The position numbers were made by a program, and so were the translations under genes. A stretch of 64,000 nucleotides of DNA, taken from assembly GCA_002454195.1 (NCBI GenBank), contig DKIJ01000031.1, positions 61,527 to 125,526 on the forward strand, read 5' to 3'. The notes beneath the pieces are model-generated. The model did no database searches. It saw nothing but the letters and a program-made list of their open reading frames with translations, and was not told the origin of the DNA. Position 1 is the stretch's first letter; each line of letters starts with the position of its first letter. Origin of the DNA: Flavobacterium sp. UBA6721 (GTDB lineage Bacteria > Bacteroidota > Bacteroidia > Flavobacteriales > Flavobacteriaceae). Positions 52,229 to 60,290 of the stretch are shown piece after piece.

Positions 52229-53770
52229 TTATTTGAAAATTTTCAAATCTGAAAAAGTAACCTCACCATTATCTGCAAAAACAGCCCACGGATTTCGGTT
52301 CATTTTATAAATACGGTTCGTAAATGCTATTTCATTATTAATATATATGACGCACACTGAATTCTCGGATACAATTGTAACATCAAATTCTTTGTTAGCT
52401 GGTACTTTAAGCGGTAATTGAGTCAGGTTTAACGGCGCACTGTTTTTGATTACTTTATCCAATCTCAATTGATTTTTGGCTAAATCAAACACAAGGGCAA
52501 AAACTTCATTTCGTGTTCCACAGGCCCCAAATTCAAAACCAAATTGCGAAGAAGTTGTCGCTTTGATATGTGTTTTAATTTTAAAAGCGTCCGCTCTCCT
52601 GTCGAATACTGAAAATGCTTTTTGCGAACCATTAGCCTTCAAAACATAGGCATCACCTTGTTTTGTCATCCCAAAATTACTTACGGATTGCAGTGCTTCA
52701 TTAACATTAAACTTATCATTCAACCCATCCGGAATGGCAACCGCAAAAGTTCCATCGGAATGCTGAATCAGGCGATGAGTCACTAATGATCCTGCCCAAT
52801 CAAAAACATTGGAATCACTATTTTTATTTTTGGTAGGACACCAGCCCATTATATATCGATTAGCACCATCTGAAACGGTTCTCCCTGCATAAAAAGCAAT
52901 ACCGTCTAATTTACTGTTTTCGGGAGTTATCCAGACATTTGAAGTTAAAGAGCGGTATTTGTAATGCACCATACGGTCATCAATATTAGAATAAATCAGA
53001 TATTGATACTGTCCCATCGTGAATATGTCAGGACATTCGGTTATAAATGTAGAAGTATCTTCATAAAAAGGTTTCTCCAATGTCCAATCGATTAAGTTGG
53101 TTGAACTGTATTGCGCAATCACAGCGCGCCATGGCACATTCGCATTCGAAACCAAATCGACTTCAGAACGTGTCGCAATCAACATTTTAAAGGTTCCGTT
53201 ACTTTTATCTTCTATAATAATTGGATCTCTAAATTCGTTGCGATCGTATCCCCAAGAAGCCTGTAACTGAAATGACGGATTCTTTGTCCAGCTTTTTAAA
53301 TCGGTTGAAGTGGCTAACATAATTTTTTCTTTGGGATCCAAAATTCCGTTGTGCCCGGTATAGAAAGCATAATACGTTCCGTTCCATTTAAAAACGGAAC
53401 CTGTTCCTAATGCCCCGTCTTGGTCTGTGGCATTCCCAGTTGGAATCATCTCGCTATTTTCGGTAAATGTGGCAAAATCAGCCGTCATCACTTTATACCA
53501 GGGATGAAAAGTAGGCAAGGTGTTTCTGGCATCATACAAATAGAAAATATGAAATTTTCCATTTTCATAAAACGGCATCGGATCTCCTACCCAACCGTTT
53601 GTTGGTTTATAAAAAGTGGTATACTGATTTGCTGATTCAGCTATCGTCTGACAAGCTGGAGCATTGGTTGCAGCATCAGGATTTTCGATAGCCGCACCAC
53701 TATCTTTACTGCAATTATAAAATAGTGCGAAACAAAAAGAAAGGCATACAATTTGAAAATTCATTCTCAT
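52229..53770 (-). CDS. Second GH32 fructanase-like lipoprotein
   Basis: About 513 residues from the ATG at 53770, chosen because the lipoprotein signal (CFALFYNCSKD) starts there; ATGs at 53803 and 53764 are alternatives. Numbered from 53803, the nucleophile motif is GWVGDPMPF (Asp74), different from the usual WMNDPNG. The stabiliser is EFRDPIII (Asp193) and the acid/base TECPDIF (Glu256). The C-terminal beta sandwich resembles the DUF4975 type. The divergent first motif suggests another linkage or chain-length preference than the first GH32 enzyme. Confidence 0.9.
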   Translation of the reverse strand: MRMNFQIVCLSFCFALFYNCSKDSGAAIENPDAATNAPACQTIAESANQYTTFYKPTNGWVGDPMPFYENGKFHIFYLYDARNTLPTFHPWYKVMTADFATFTENSEMIPTGNATDQDGALGTGSVFKWNGTYYAFYTGHNGILDPKEKIMLATSTDLKSWTKNPSFQLQASWGYDRNEFRDPIIIEDKSNGTFKMLIATRSEVDLVSNANVPWRAVIAQYSSTNLIDWTLEKPFYEDTSTFITECPDIFTMGQYQYLIYSNIDDRMVHYKYRSLTSNVWITPENSKLDGIAFYAGRTVSDGANRYIMGWCPTKNKNSDSNVFDWAGSLVTHRLIQHSDGTFAVAIPDGLNDKFNVNEALQSVSNFGMTKQGDAYVLKANGSQKAFSVFDRRADAFKIKTHIKATTSSQFGFEFGACGTRNEVFALVFDLAKNQLRLDKVIKNSAPLNLTQLPLKVPANKEFDVTIVSENSVCVIYINNEIAFTNRIYKMNRNPWAVFADNGEVTFSDLKIFK

Positions 53771-54098
53771 GGTTTTTGTTGGTTTAACGAAACTATCATG
53801 CATTCAAGAATACCCGACAATTCCGGATTAAATAATTTAGTTAGCAATAGATTCGATTCAAAAAGGAAAAAAGATATTTAAGCAAATCCCTTTTATAATC
53901 TTAAGAATAGTACAATTCTATTACTAAGATATTTACTAAATTACCGTTAGCCCTCCTGAAATGTTACCATTTCCTACAATACTATTTAAAAACACCTCAA
54001 ATTCACAAAGAACTAAAAATCAACAAATTAAACTGAAAAAAAATCACAATACAGAACGCTAATTCTGTTTATGTTACCAGAAAGTACACTGATGATAC

Positions 54099-56819
54099 CT
54101 AAATATTTTTATACTCCTTAGGGGAAATTCCAAATTTATTTTTGAATGAGGTTGAAAAGTAATTCGGTGTAGAAAAACCTACCGCATAAGCAATCTCTGA
54201 AATTGTTAGATTTGATTTTTTCAAAAATTCTTTAGACTTTTCTAATCTTATATTATTGATATGATCACTGATGCTAATTCCCAATATTGCTTTGACTTTA
54301 CGATACAATTGCACACGGGAAATAGCCAGGTTTTTAGCTAAATCTTCCACGGTATAAGCCGAATTATCTAAGTTTTTCTCAATCAGTTCGTTAAGCTTTT
54401 TAAGAAAATCCTGTTCGCTAACTCCAAAAGTCCCTTCTTCGATATTAATTATATTATTGGTATAATAATACCTTAATTTCTCTCTGTTAAAAAGCAAGGC
54501 TTTGATGGACTGCGCCAATACTTTTAAATTAAATGGTTTGGTCAGGAAAACATCTGCACCACTATCTAAAGCCTGTAAATAAGAATCCTGATCGTCCGAA
54601 GAGGTTAATATAATCGTCGGGATATGAGAAGTTCTCAAATCTTTTTTGAGTTTTTCACAAATTTGAAATCCATTCAGCTCCGGCAAATTCAAATCGCAAA
54701 TAATAATATCAGGAATTATCTCTAAAGCATATTCCACAGCATTAGTTCCATCTGAAGTAAAAAAAGTATATTCGGTTGAAAACTTATTCGATACAAAATC
54801 CAAAAGATCTTCATTATCTTCTATATAAAGAATCGAATACCTATCCTCATTATGCTGAGGTTCTTTCTTTTGAATAACTTCAGAATCCAAATAATCGGAT
54901 TGATGTACATAATCTAATGCAGCTTCTTTAACTATCGATTTTTCATCTAAATGCTCTTTTCCAAGTGGTAATGTAATGATAAATTCTGCTCCGTTTTTTG
55001 AAACAACATCAATACTTCCTTTGTGCAAATCAATAAAACTCTTTGATAAATGCAGTCCAATTCCCGAACTGTTTCTATAATTATTAGACCCCTGATAAAA
55101 AGCGTTAAATACCTGATCAATTTCTTTTTCTGGTATGCCAATTCCCGAATCCTTAAAGTGAATATGAACAACATTATTCTCCCTATCTTCTTTTATCGAA
55201 ATACTGATTTTACCGTTTTCAGGTGTAAATTTAAAGGCGTTTGACAACAGATTAAAATAGACTTTATCCATTAAATTTCTATCGATATAAACCTCTAAAT
55301 TTTCATTGTTAGTAGTCAATGAAAAATCAATATTCTTTTTCTTTGCTTCGCGGTCAAAATCACTTACAATACCTTTTGAAAAATCCAATAAATTGGTTTG
55401 CGATGCTCTCAAAGTAAATTTTTGATCCTCGGTTTTTCTATAATCCAATAACTGATTGATTAAACGCAGTAATCTTCTGGAATTGTTATACATCAAATTA
55501 ATTTCTTTATTGAAAGCAATTCCTTTATTCTTAAATTCACTTTCCAGGGATTCAACCGAACTCAAAATCAGCGTTAAAGGTGTTTTGAATTCGTGTGACA
55601 AGCCCGTAAAAAAGTTCAATCTCGCCTCATTACTTTGTTTTAATTCATTAGAAAACTTTTTAATTTCATTTCTTTGGTGTTTGATTTTTTTATTGGTTTC
55701 CTCTAATTCCTGTTTCTTTCGACTAATCATAATTCTCGAGTAAATACTATAAATAGCCAGACCTAAGACTATTACCAATAAAAAAGTCAACAATTTTAAA
55801 AGATTATTCTGGCTTGCATATTTTTTCTCCTGATTTTTGATAACCTTTTGCTGCTGCTCAATATCCGATTGCTGAATTGTAATTTTATCAAACTGATTAC
55901 TCATTATATCTGCATTTAGGGAATCAATTAAAATTGTATTTAATTTATTGTTTTTGGGAACTATCTCTTTGTTCGCTAAACGTATTGCCAATTTGATAGC
56001 TTCACTACCTCCTGTAGGATATAACACAGTCGACTCTAATATACCATCTTTTACTAATTGAATTCCACCATATGGACCATTTAAACCATCAACTCCAATA
56101 AAGTTTATTTTCTTTTCTAAACCTTTTTTCTTTGCAATTTTCCACGCATCATATGCAATTAGATCATTAAATGCATAAACAAAATCAACACGTTGTAAAC
56201 TATCCAATATTTCATTATAATTTTGATTTGGATGACCAAAATCATCAGCTGATATAGAAATCACCTTAATTCCCGGATATTGCTTAACAATTTGTTTAAA
56301 TCCAAAACTTCTTTCAAAACCTGGAGATGTCTTCAAATCAGCTTTAATTTCAATAACATTTCCACTACCATGAGTACTAGACACGATGTGTTTTCCCGCC
56401 AATCTACCCACTTCTATATTATCCGCACCAATAAATGCAGTATAATTAGAAGTATTTGCTTTACGATCAATTATAATTACAGGTATTCCATTTTCTCTCG
56501 CTTTTTCAATAACTGGGACTATTGAGTCCGAATCGAATGGAGAAACAATTATTACATCTACTTTACTGTCAATAAATTTCTGTATATCACTAATTTGCCT
56601 GCTAGCCGATCTGTTAGCATTGTAAATTGTCAAATTTATTCCCGGATGGAGCGAGGCTTCCACTTCCATTGAGTGATTCATAGAAGTTCGCCAAAGATCA
56701 TTACCTACACTTTGAGAAAATCCAATTGTAATTTTATCTTCTTTTCCTGAAGATTTTCCACATGAATGCAACAAAACAATAAAAAAGCAGATTATTATAG
56801 AGTAATACTTTGATGACAT
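54099..56819 (-). CDS. Hybrid two-component regulator with periplasmic sugar-binding domain (BT1754-like)
   Basis: A 906-residue one-protein signalling system. The N-terminal signal (LLHSC, Cys20, possibly a lipobox) precedes a type-I periplasmic-binding domain (about 28-315; ITIGFSQSVGNDLWR, FIGADNIEVGRLAG). A coiled coil leads to a membrane helix (341-360). HisKA His409 is in FTGLSHEFKTPLT. HATPase, a receiver with acceptor Asp in IIICDLNLPELNGFQ, and a C-terminal AraC-type HTH (about 805-906) follow. The architecture is that of the fructose-sensing BT1754 of B. thetaiotaomicron, so fructose or a fructan product is the likely ligand. Confidence 0.95.
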   Translation of the reverse strand: MSSKYYSIIICFFIVLLHSCGKSSGKEDKITIGFSQSVGNDLWRTSMNHSMEVEASLHPGINLTIYNANRSASRQISDIQKFIDSKVDVIIVSPFDSDSIVPVIEKARENGIPVIIIDRKANTSNYTAFIGADNIEVGRLAGKHIVSSTHGSGNVIEIKADLKTSPGFERSFGFKQIVKQYPGIKVISISADDFGHPNQNYNEILDSLQRVDFVYAFNDLIAYDAWKIAKKKGLEKKINFIGVDGLNGPYGGIQLVKDGILESTVLYPTGGSEAIKLAIRLANKEIVPKNNKLNTILIDSLNADIMSNQFDKITIQQSDIEQQQKVIKNQEKKYASQNNLLKLLTFLLVIVLGLAIYSIYSRIMISRKKQELEETNKKIKHQRNEIKKFSNELKQSNEARLNFFTGLSHEFKTPLTLILSSVESLESEFKNKGIAFNKEINLMYNNSRRLLRLINQLLDYRKTEDQKFTLRASQTNLLDFSKGIVSDFDREAKKKNIDFSLTTNNENLEVYIDRNLMDKVYFNLLSNAFKFTPENGKISISIKEDRENNVVHIHFKDSGIGIPEKEIDQVFNAFYQGSNNYRNSSGIGLHLSKSFIDLHKGSIDVVSKNGAEFIITLPLGKEHLDEKSIVKEAALDYVHQSDYLDSEVIQKKEPQHNEDRYSILYIEDNEDLLDFVSNKFSTEYTFFTSDGTNAVEYALEIIPDIIICDLNLPELNGFQICEKLKKDLRTSHIPTIILTSSDDQDSYLQALDSGADVFLTKPFNLKVLAQSIKALLFNREKLRYYYTNNIINIEEGTFGVSEQDFLKKLNELIEKNLDNSAYTVEDLAKNLAISRVQLYRKVKAILGISISDHINNIRLEKSKEFLKKSNLTISEIAYAVGFSTPNYFSTSFKNKFGISPKEYKNI

Positions 56820-57076
56820 GAGATTAAATTTGGTTAAATCAATACTGTAAATTAAACAGTTATCTGAAAAATTTTTAGAGCAATAATTTCAACTTTTATC
56901 CATTTTAAAAATATATGTAAATCTAATAAATATGAGCAATATCTATCATTTTTATATCATTTTTATATTCTTTTAAAGTTATTTTTTTAATAATAACCAT
57001 TTTACTCAGTGTGGATTAATTGTAATATTTTAAACCCTTATTTTAGTAATCTAAATTTATGTGCTAAAAGTTTAAT

Positions 57077-57211
57077 TTACCTCTTATCTTTCGTTTCCTT
57101 ATCAAATGCAATCAAATTAAACATTTGCCTTAAACGAGTACGCACATGGTTACCATAGGCTTTTTCAATTTCAGAAGCGGAAAGAATGGTTGTTATATTA
57201 GTTTCTATATT
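57077..57211 (-). pseudogene. Remnant of an IstB/DnaC-like ATPase gene (C-terminal end only)
   Basis: Reading minus-strand from about 57211 to the stop at 57077 gives an open segment containing LSASEIEKAYGNHVRTRLRQ and MFNLIAFDKETKDKR, preceded by an in-frame stop and no start. The pattern resembles the C-terminus of IstB/DnaC-type ATP-binding proteins that accompany transposases or phage replication genes. The match is from memory of the family and is short, so the assignment is tentative. It is probably debris of a mobile element inserted at the tRNA locus. Confidence 0.45.
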
Positions 57212-57318
57212 TCAAATTACCTTTTACTAGGTAACAAAAAATTATACTCTAAGTTCTAAACTCATTACATATTATTTCTCTGAATCTGTCTTAAACCGGT
57301 TCGAAAAAACTATATTTT

Positions 57319-57370
57319 GAGGAGCTTTTATTAGAAAGACCATCAGCAATGATGGTCTTTTTTTTTTTGC
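57319..57370 (+). repeat. Scar: tRNA 3' end plus tRNA-type terminator
   Basis: GAGGAGC (57319-57325) corresponds to the last bases of tRNA-Asn. TTTTATTAG and the hairpin AAAGACCATCA (57335-57345) / TGATGGTCTTT (57350-57360) with a long T run follow, the same layout as the real tRNA terminators. The body of the tRNA is missing or degraded beyond recognition. Confidence 0.7.
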
Positions 57371-57412
57371 ACTAAACTTTCCAAATCTTATAATGAATTA
57401 ACCACTCTTTTA

Positions 57413-57443
57413 TTTGCTACATTCAAAAAAGCTCTTATATTTG
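57413..57443 (+). promoter_or_regulatory. Promoter of tRNA-Asn copy 2
   Basis: TTTG (57413-57416) and TATATTTG (57436-57443) are 19 bp apart, as in copy 1. The following leader differs from that of copy 1 at only one position. Confidence 0.8.
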
Positions 57444-57519
57444 CATCCGCTAAGAACAAGCTAACACAGCTTAACAATAGCAAACAAATACGTTCCTTAC
57501 GCATATTAAATATACAGTT

Positions 57520-57593
57520 TCCTCCTTAGCTCAGTTGGTTAGAGCATCTGACTGTTAATCAGAGGGTCCTTGGTTCGAGCCCAAGAGGGGGAG
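57520..57593 (+). tRNA. tRNA-Asn (GTT), copy 2
   Basis: A 74-nt cloverleaf identical to the tRNA at 41622-41695, exactly 15,898 bp further on. Promoter, leader and terminator are also conserved. It lies at the left edge of the type I restriction-modification locus. Confidence 0.95.
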
Positions 57594-57603
57594 CTTTTTT
57601 TAG

Positions 57604-57638
57604 AAAAGACTATCAGGAATGATGGTCTTTTTTTTTGT
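57604..57638 (+). terminator. Terminator of tRNA-Asn copy 2
   Basis: AAAAGACTATCA (57604-57615) pairs with TGATGGTCTTTT (57620-57631), then Ts. The stem is identical to that of copy 1. Confidence 0.85.
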
Positions 57639-57671
57639 GCTAAACTTTCCAAAACAATTTCTAAAATAGAA

Positions 57672-57720
57672 TTAATCTGAGGGTTCTTGTTCCGATAATT
57701 ATCGGAACGAGCTCAATAGG
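57672..57720 (+). repeat. Degenerate tRNA-Asn 3' fragment with palindrome
   Basis: TTAATCTGAGGGTTCTTG matches the anticodon-to-T-arm part of the tRNA fragment at 42041. It is followed by the palindrome GTTCCGATAATTATCGGAAC (57689-57708) and GAGCTCAATAGG. Both fragments share the same T-arm disruption, so they stem from one ancestral scar type. Confidence 0.65.
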
Positions 57721-57902
57721 AACTGCTCTCACCATCTACAAAGCAACTTTTATACAACAAGAATAAAAAATGATCTTTTACAACAATTCATCCATAACCG
57801 TTTTGAACCAATACTAAACAAATTAAAGAAATTGCCTCAACTTTTATATGTAAGTATATTTTTTCAATATCTTAGCATTTATAAACTACCGACTTCATTA
57901 AG

Positions 57903-60284
57903 ATGATTAAAACGAATTTATCCGAAAGAGATATTTGTTCAAAATTTATTACTCCTGCTATTCAAAAAGCTGGCTGGAATTTACAAACTCAGGTTTTAGA
58001 AGAAGTATCATTTACCGATGGAAAAATATATGTTCGTGGCAAATTAACCACCAGAGGCGAACGTAAACGTGCAGATTATATTTTATATTATCAAGATAAT
58101 CCAATCGCTATAATTGAAGCCAAAGACAGCAAACATACGGTTCGTGCAGGAATTCAACAAGCTTTGAAGTATGCTCAAATATTAGACATTCCTAGTGTGT
58201 TTAGCAGTAATGGTGATGGCTTTTTATATCACGACAGAACAGCAACAGATGATACCATTGAAACAGAAATCAGTTTAGATGATTTCCCTTCTCCTGAAGT
58301 ATTATGGATGAAGTACAAACACTTTAAAGGCATTGTTACTCCTAATGGTGAAAAAATTGCTTTACAAAGATATTTCTCTGATGGTTCCGGTCGCAAACCC
58401 AGATACTATCAACAAATAGCCATCAATAGAACTGTTGAAGCCATTGCCAATGGACAGAATCGCATTTTATTAGTAATGGCAACTGGTACTGGAAAAACGT
58501 ATACGGCTTTTCAAATTATTCATCGATTATGGAAAAGTGGTGCTAAGAAAAGAATTTTATTTCTGGCAGACAGAACTGCTTTGATTGACCAAACCAAACG
58601 TGGGGATTTCAAACATTTCAAGGACAAAATGACTGTGGTTAAAAACCGTATGATTGATAAAAGTTATGAAATCTATTTGGCTTTATATCAAGGTTTATCG
58701 GGTGCGGATGAAGATGCGAATGCTTACAAACAGTTTTCACCTGATTTTTTTGATTTAATTATTATTGATGAGTGTCATAGAGGAAGTGCCAAAGAAGATA
58801 GTGCTTGGCGTGAAATTTTAACGTATTTCAAAAATGCTACTCATGTTGGTTTGACTGCTACACCAAAAGAAACTAAAGAGACCAGTAATATCGAATATTT
58901 TGGCGACCCAGTGTACACGTATTCTCTAAAACAAGGAATTGACGATGGCTTCCTAGCACCTTACAAAGTAATTCGTGTGGCTTTGAATGTAGATGCAGAA
59001 GGCTACAGACCAGAACAGGGTAAAACCGATAAAGAAGGTAACGAAGTAGAGGATAGAATTTACAATAGAAAAGATTTTGATAGAAGTTTAGTCATTGAAG
59101 AGCGAACGGATGCGGTTGCCAAAAAAGTAACAGAGTATCTTAAAGGATTTGACCGTTTTGCTAAAACTATTATTTTTTGTGTAGATATTGACCATGCCGA
59201 ACGTATGCGAAATGCTATTGCGCGTCATAATGCTGATTTGGTTTCAGAAAATTATAAGTATGTGATGCAAATTACAGGCGATAATGAAGAGGGAAAACGT
59301 GAGTTGGACAACTTTATTAACCCAGAAGAAAAATATCCTGTAGTTGCTACGACCTCTGAATTAATGACTACTGGTGTTGATGCGCAAACGTGTAAAGTAA
59401 TTGTACTTGATGCCAACATTAATTCCATGACGAAATTCAAACAAATTGTAGGTCGTGGTACGCGTATCAATGAAGAGTTTAATAAGTTGTATTTTACCAT
59501 TCTTGATTTTAGAAATGCTACAGATAATTTTGCTGACCCTGAGTTTGATGGACATCCGTTACGTGTAAAACCCATTACAGAAGACCTTGATTTAGAAACT
59601 ATCATTGACGAAGAAGAAACAGAAGATACTCCAATTATTGATGAAGTTACAGGAGATGAAATTATAATGGCTCCTGCGGTAGTTAGAGAACCATCAAGCA
59701 CTGATGAATATCAAAAAAGACCGAAACAATATGTAAATGGTATTGATGTTTCAATCCTAGTGAGTAGAGAATTGTTTTTTGACTCAAATGGCAAACCCAT
59801 AACCATTAGCTTAAAAGATTATACTAAAAACATCATTAACGGCAGGTACACTTCACTTGACGACTTCTTAACCACATGGAACCAAGCCGATAAAAAAGAA
59901 GCCATCATCAAAGAATTACAAGAACAAGGGGTCATGGTAGAAGCTTTGTATGAAGCCGTTGATAAACGAGTCGATTTGTTTGATTTAATTTGCCATGTAG
60001 CTTATGACCAGCCGCCTTTGTCAAGAAAACAAAGAGCCGAAAATGTGAAACAACGCAACTATTTTGCAAAATACGGCGAACAAGCACGTAAAGTATTGGA
60101 AGCTTTACTCGATAAATATTCCGATGAAGGAGTAGAAAATATTGAAAACATTGATGTACTGCGCGTTAAGCCATTTGATGATTTTGGCTCTGCTTATGAA
60201 ATTGTAAATGGTATCTTTGGCAGCAAAACAAAATACCTGGAAGCCATCAAAGAGTTAGAAAACGAATTATACAGAAAAGCATAG
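57903..60284 (+). CDS. hsdR: Type I restriction endonuclease subunit HsdR
   Basis: A 793-residue EcoEI-like R subunit. The N-terminal nuclease domain has the PD-(D/E)XK elements RADYILYYQDNPIAIIEAKD. The SF2 motor has Walker A VMATGTGKTYTAF, the DECH box IIIDECHRGS, LTATPKET and the QIVGRGTRI motif VI. The C-terminal EcoEI_R-type domain (about 640-793) docks to the methylase core. It translocates and cuts DNA lacking host methylation. Length is that of type IB/EcoEI-like R proteins. Confidence 0.96.
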   Translation: MIKTNLSERDICSKFITPAIQKAGWNLQTQVLEEVSFTDGKIYVRGKLTTRGERKRADYILYYQDNPIAIIEAKDSKHTVRAGIQQALKYAQILDIPSVFSSNGDGFLYHDRTATDDTIETEISLDDFPSPEVLWMKYKHFKGIVTPNGEKIALQRYFSDGSGRKPRYYQQIAINRTVEAIANGQNRILLVMATGTGKTYTAFQIIHRLWKSGAKKRILFLADRTALIDQTKRGDFKHFKDKMTVVKNRMIDKSYEIYLALYQGLSGADEDANAYKQFSPDFFDLIIIDECHRGSAKEDSAWREILTYFKNATHVGLTATPKETKETSNIEYFGDPVYTYSLKQGIDDGFLAPYKVIRVALNVDAEGYRPEQGKTDKEGNEVEDRIYNRKDFDRSLVIEERTDAVAKKVTEYLKGFDRFAKTIIFCVDIDHAERMRNAIARHNADLVSENYKYVMQITGDNEEGKRELDNFINPEEKYPVVATTSELMTTGVDAQTCKVIVLDANINSMTKFKQIVGRGTRINEEFNKLYFTILDFRNATDNFADPEFDGHPLRVKPITEDLDLETIIDEEETEDTPIIDEVTGDEIIMAPAVVREPSSTDEYQKRPKQYVNGIDVSILVSRELFFDSNGKPITISLKDYTKNIINGRYTSLDDFLTTWNQADKKEAIIKELQEQGVMVEALYEAVDKRVDLFDLICHVAYDQPPLSRKQRAENVKQRNYFAKYGEQARKVLEALLDKYSDEGVENIENIDVLRVKPFDDFGSAYEIVNGIFGSKTKYLEAIKELENELYRKA

Positions 60285-60290
60285 ATTATA

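Larger units (their letters stand above)
56820..57902. other. 1083-bp junction region rich in tRNA scars
   Basis: Between the hybrid regulator and hsdR lie, in order: about 250 bp of AT-rich DNA that may hold the regulator's promoter, the 3' end of an ATPase pseudogene, a bare tRNA 3' end with terminator, a complete tRNA-Asn unit, a degenerate tRNA fragment with palindrome, and about 170 bp before hsdR without recognisable signals. Each piece is listed separately. Confidence 0.75.

Noticed and set aside
41513..57638. The tRNA-bracketed region as a classical integrative element.
   Set aside because: No integrase, excisionase or conjugation gene is present, so only a hotspot or relic is supported.
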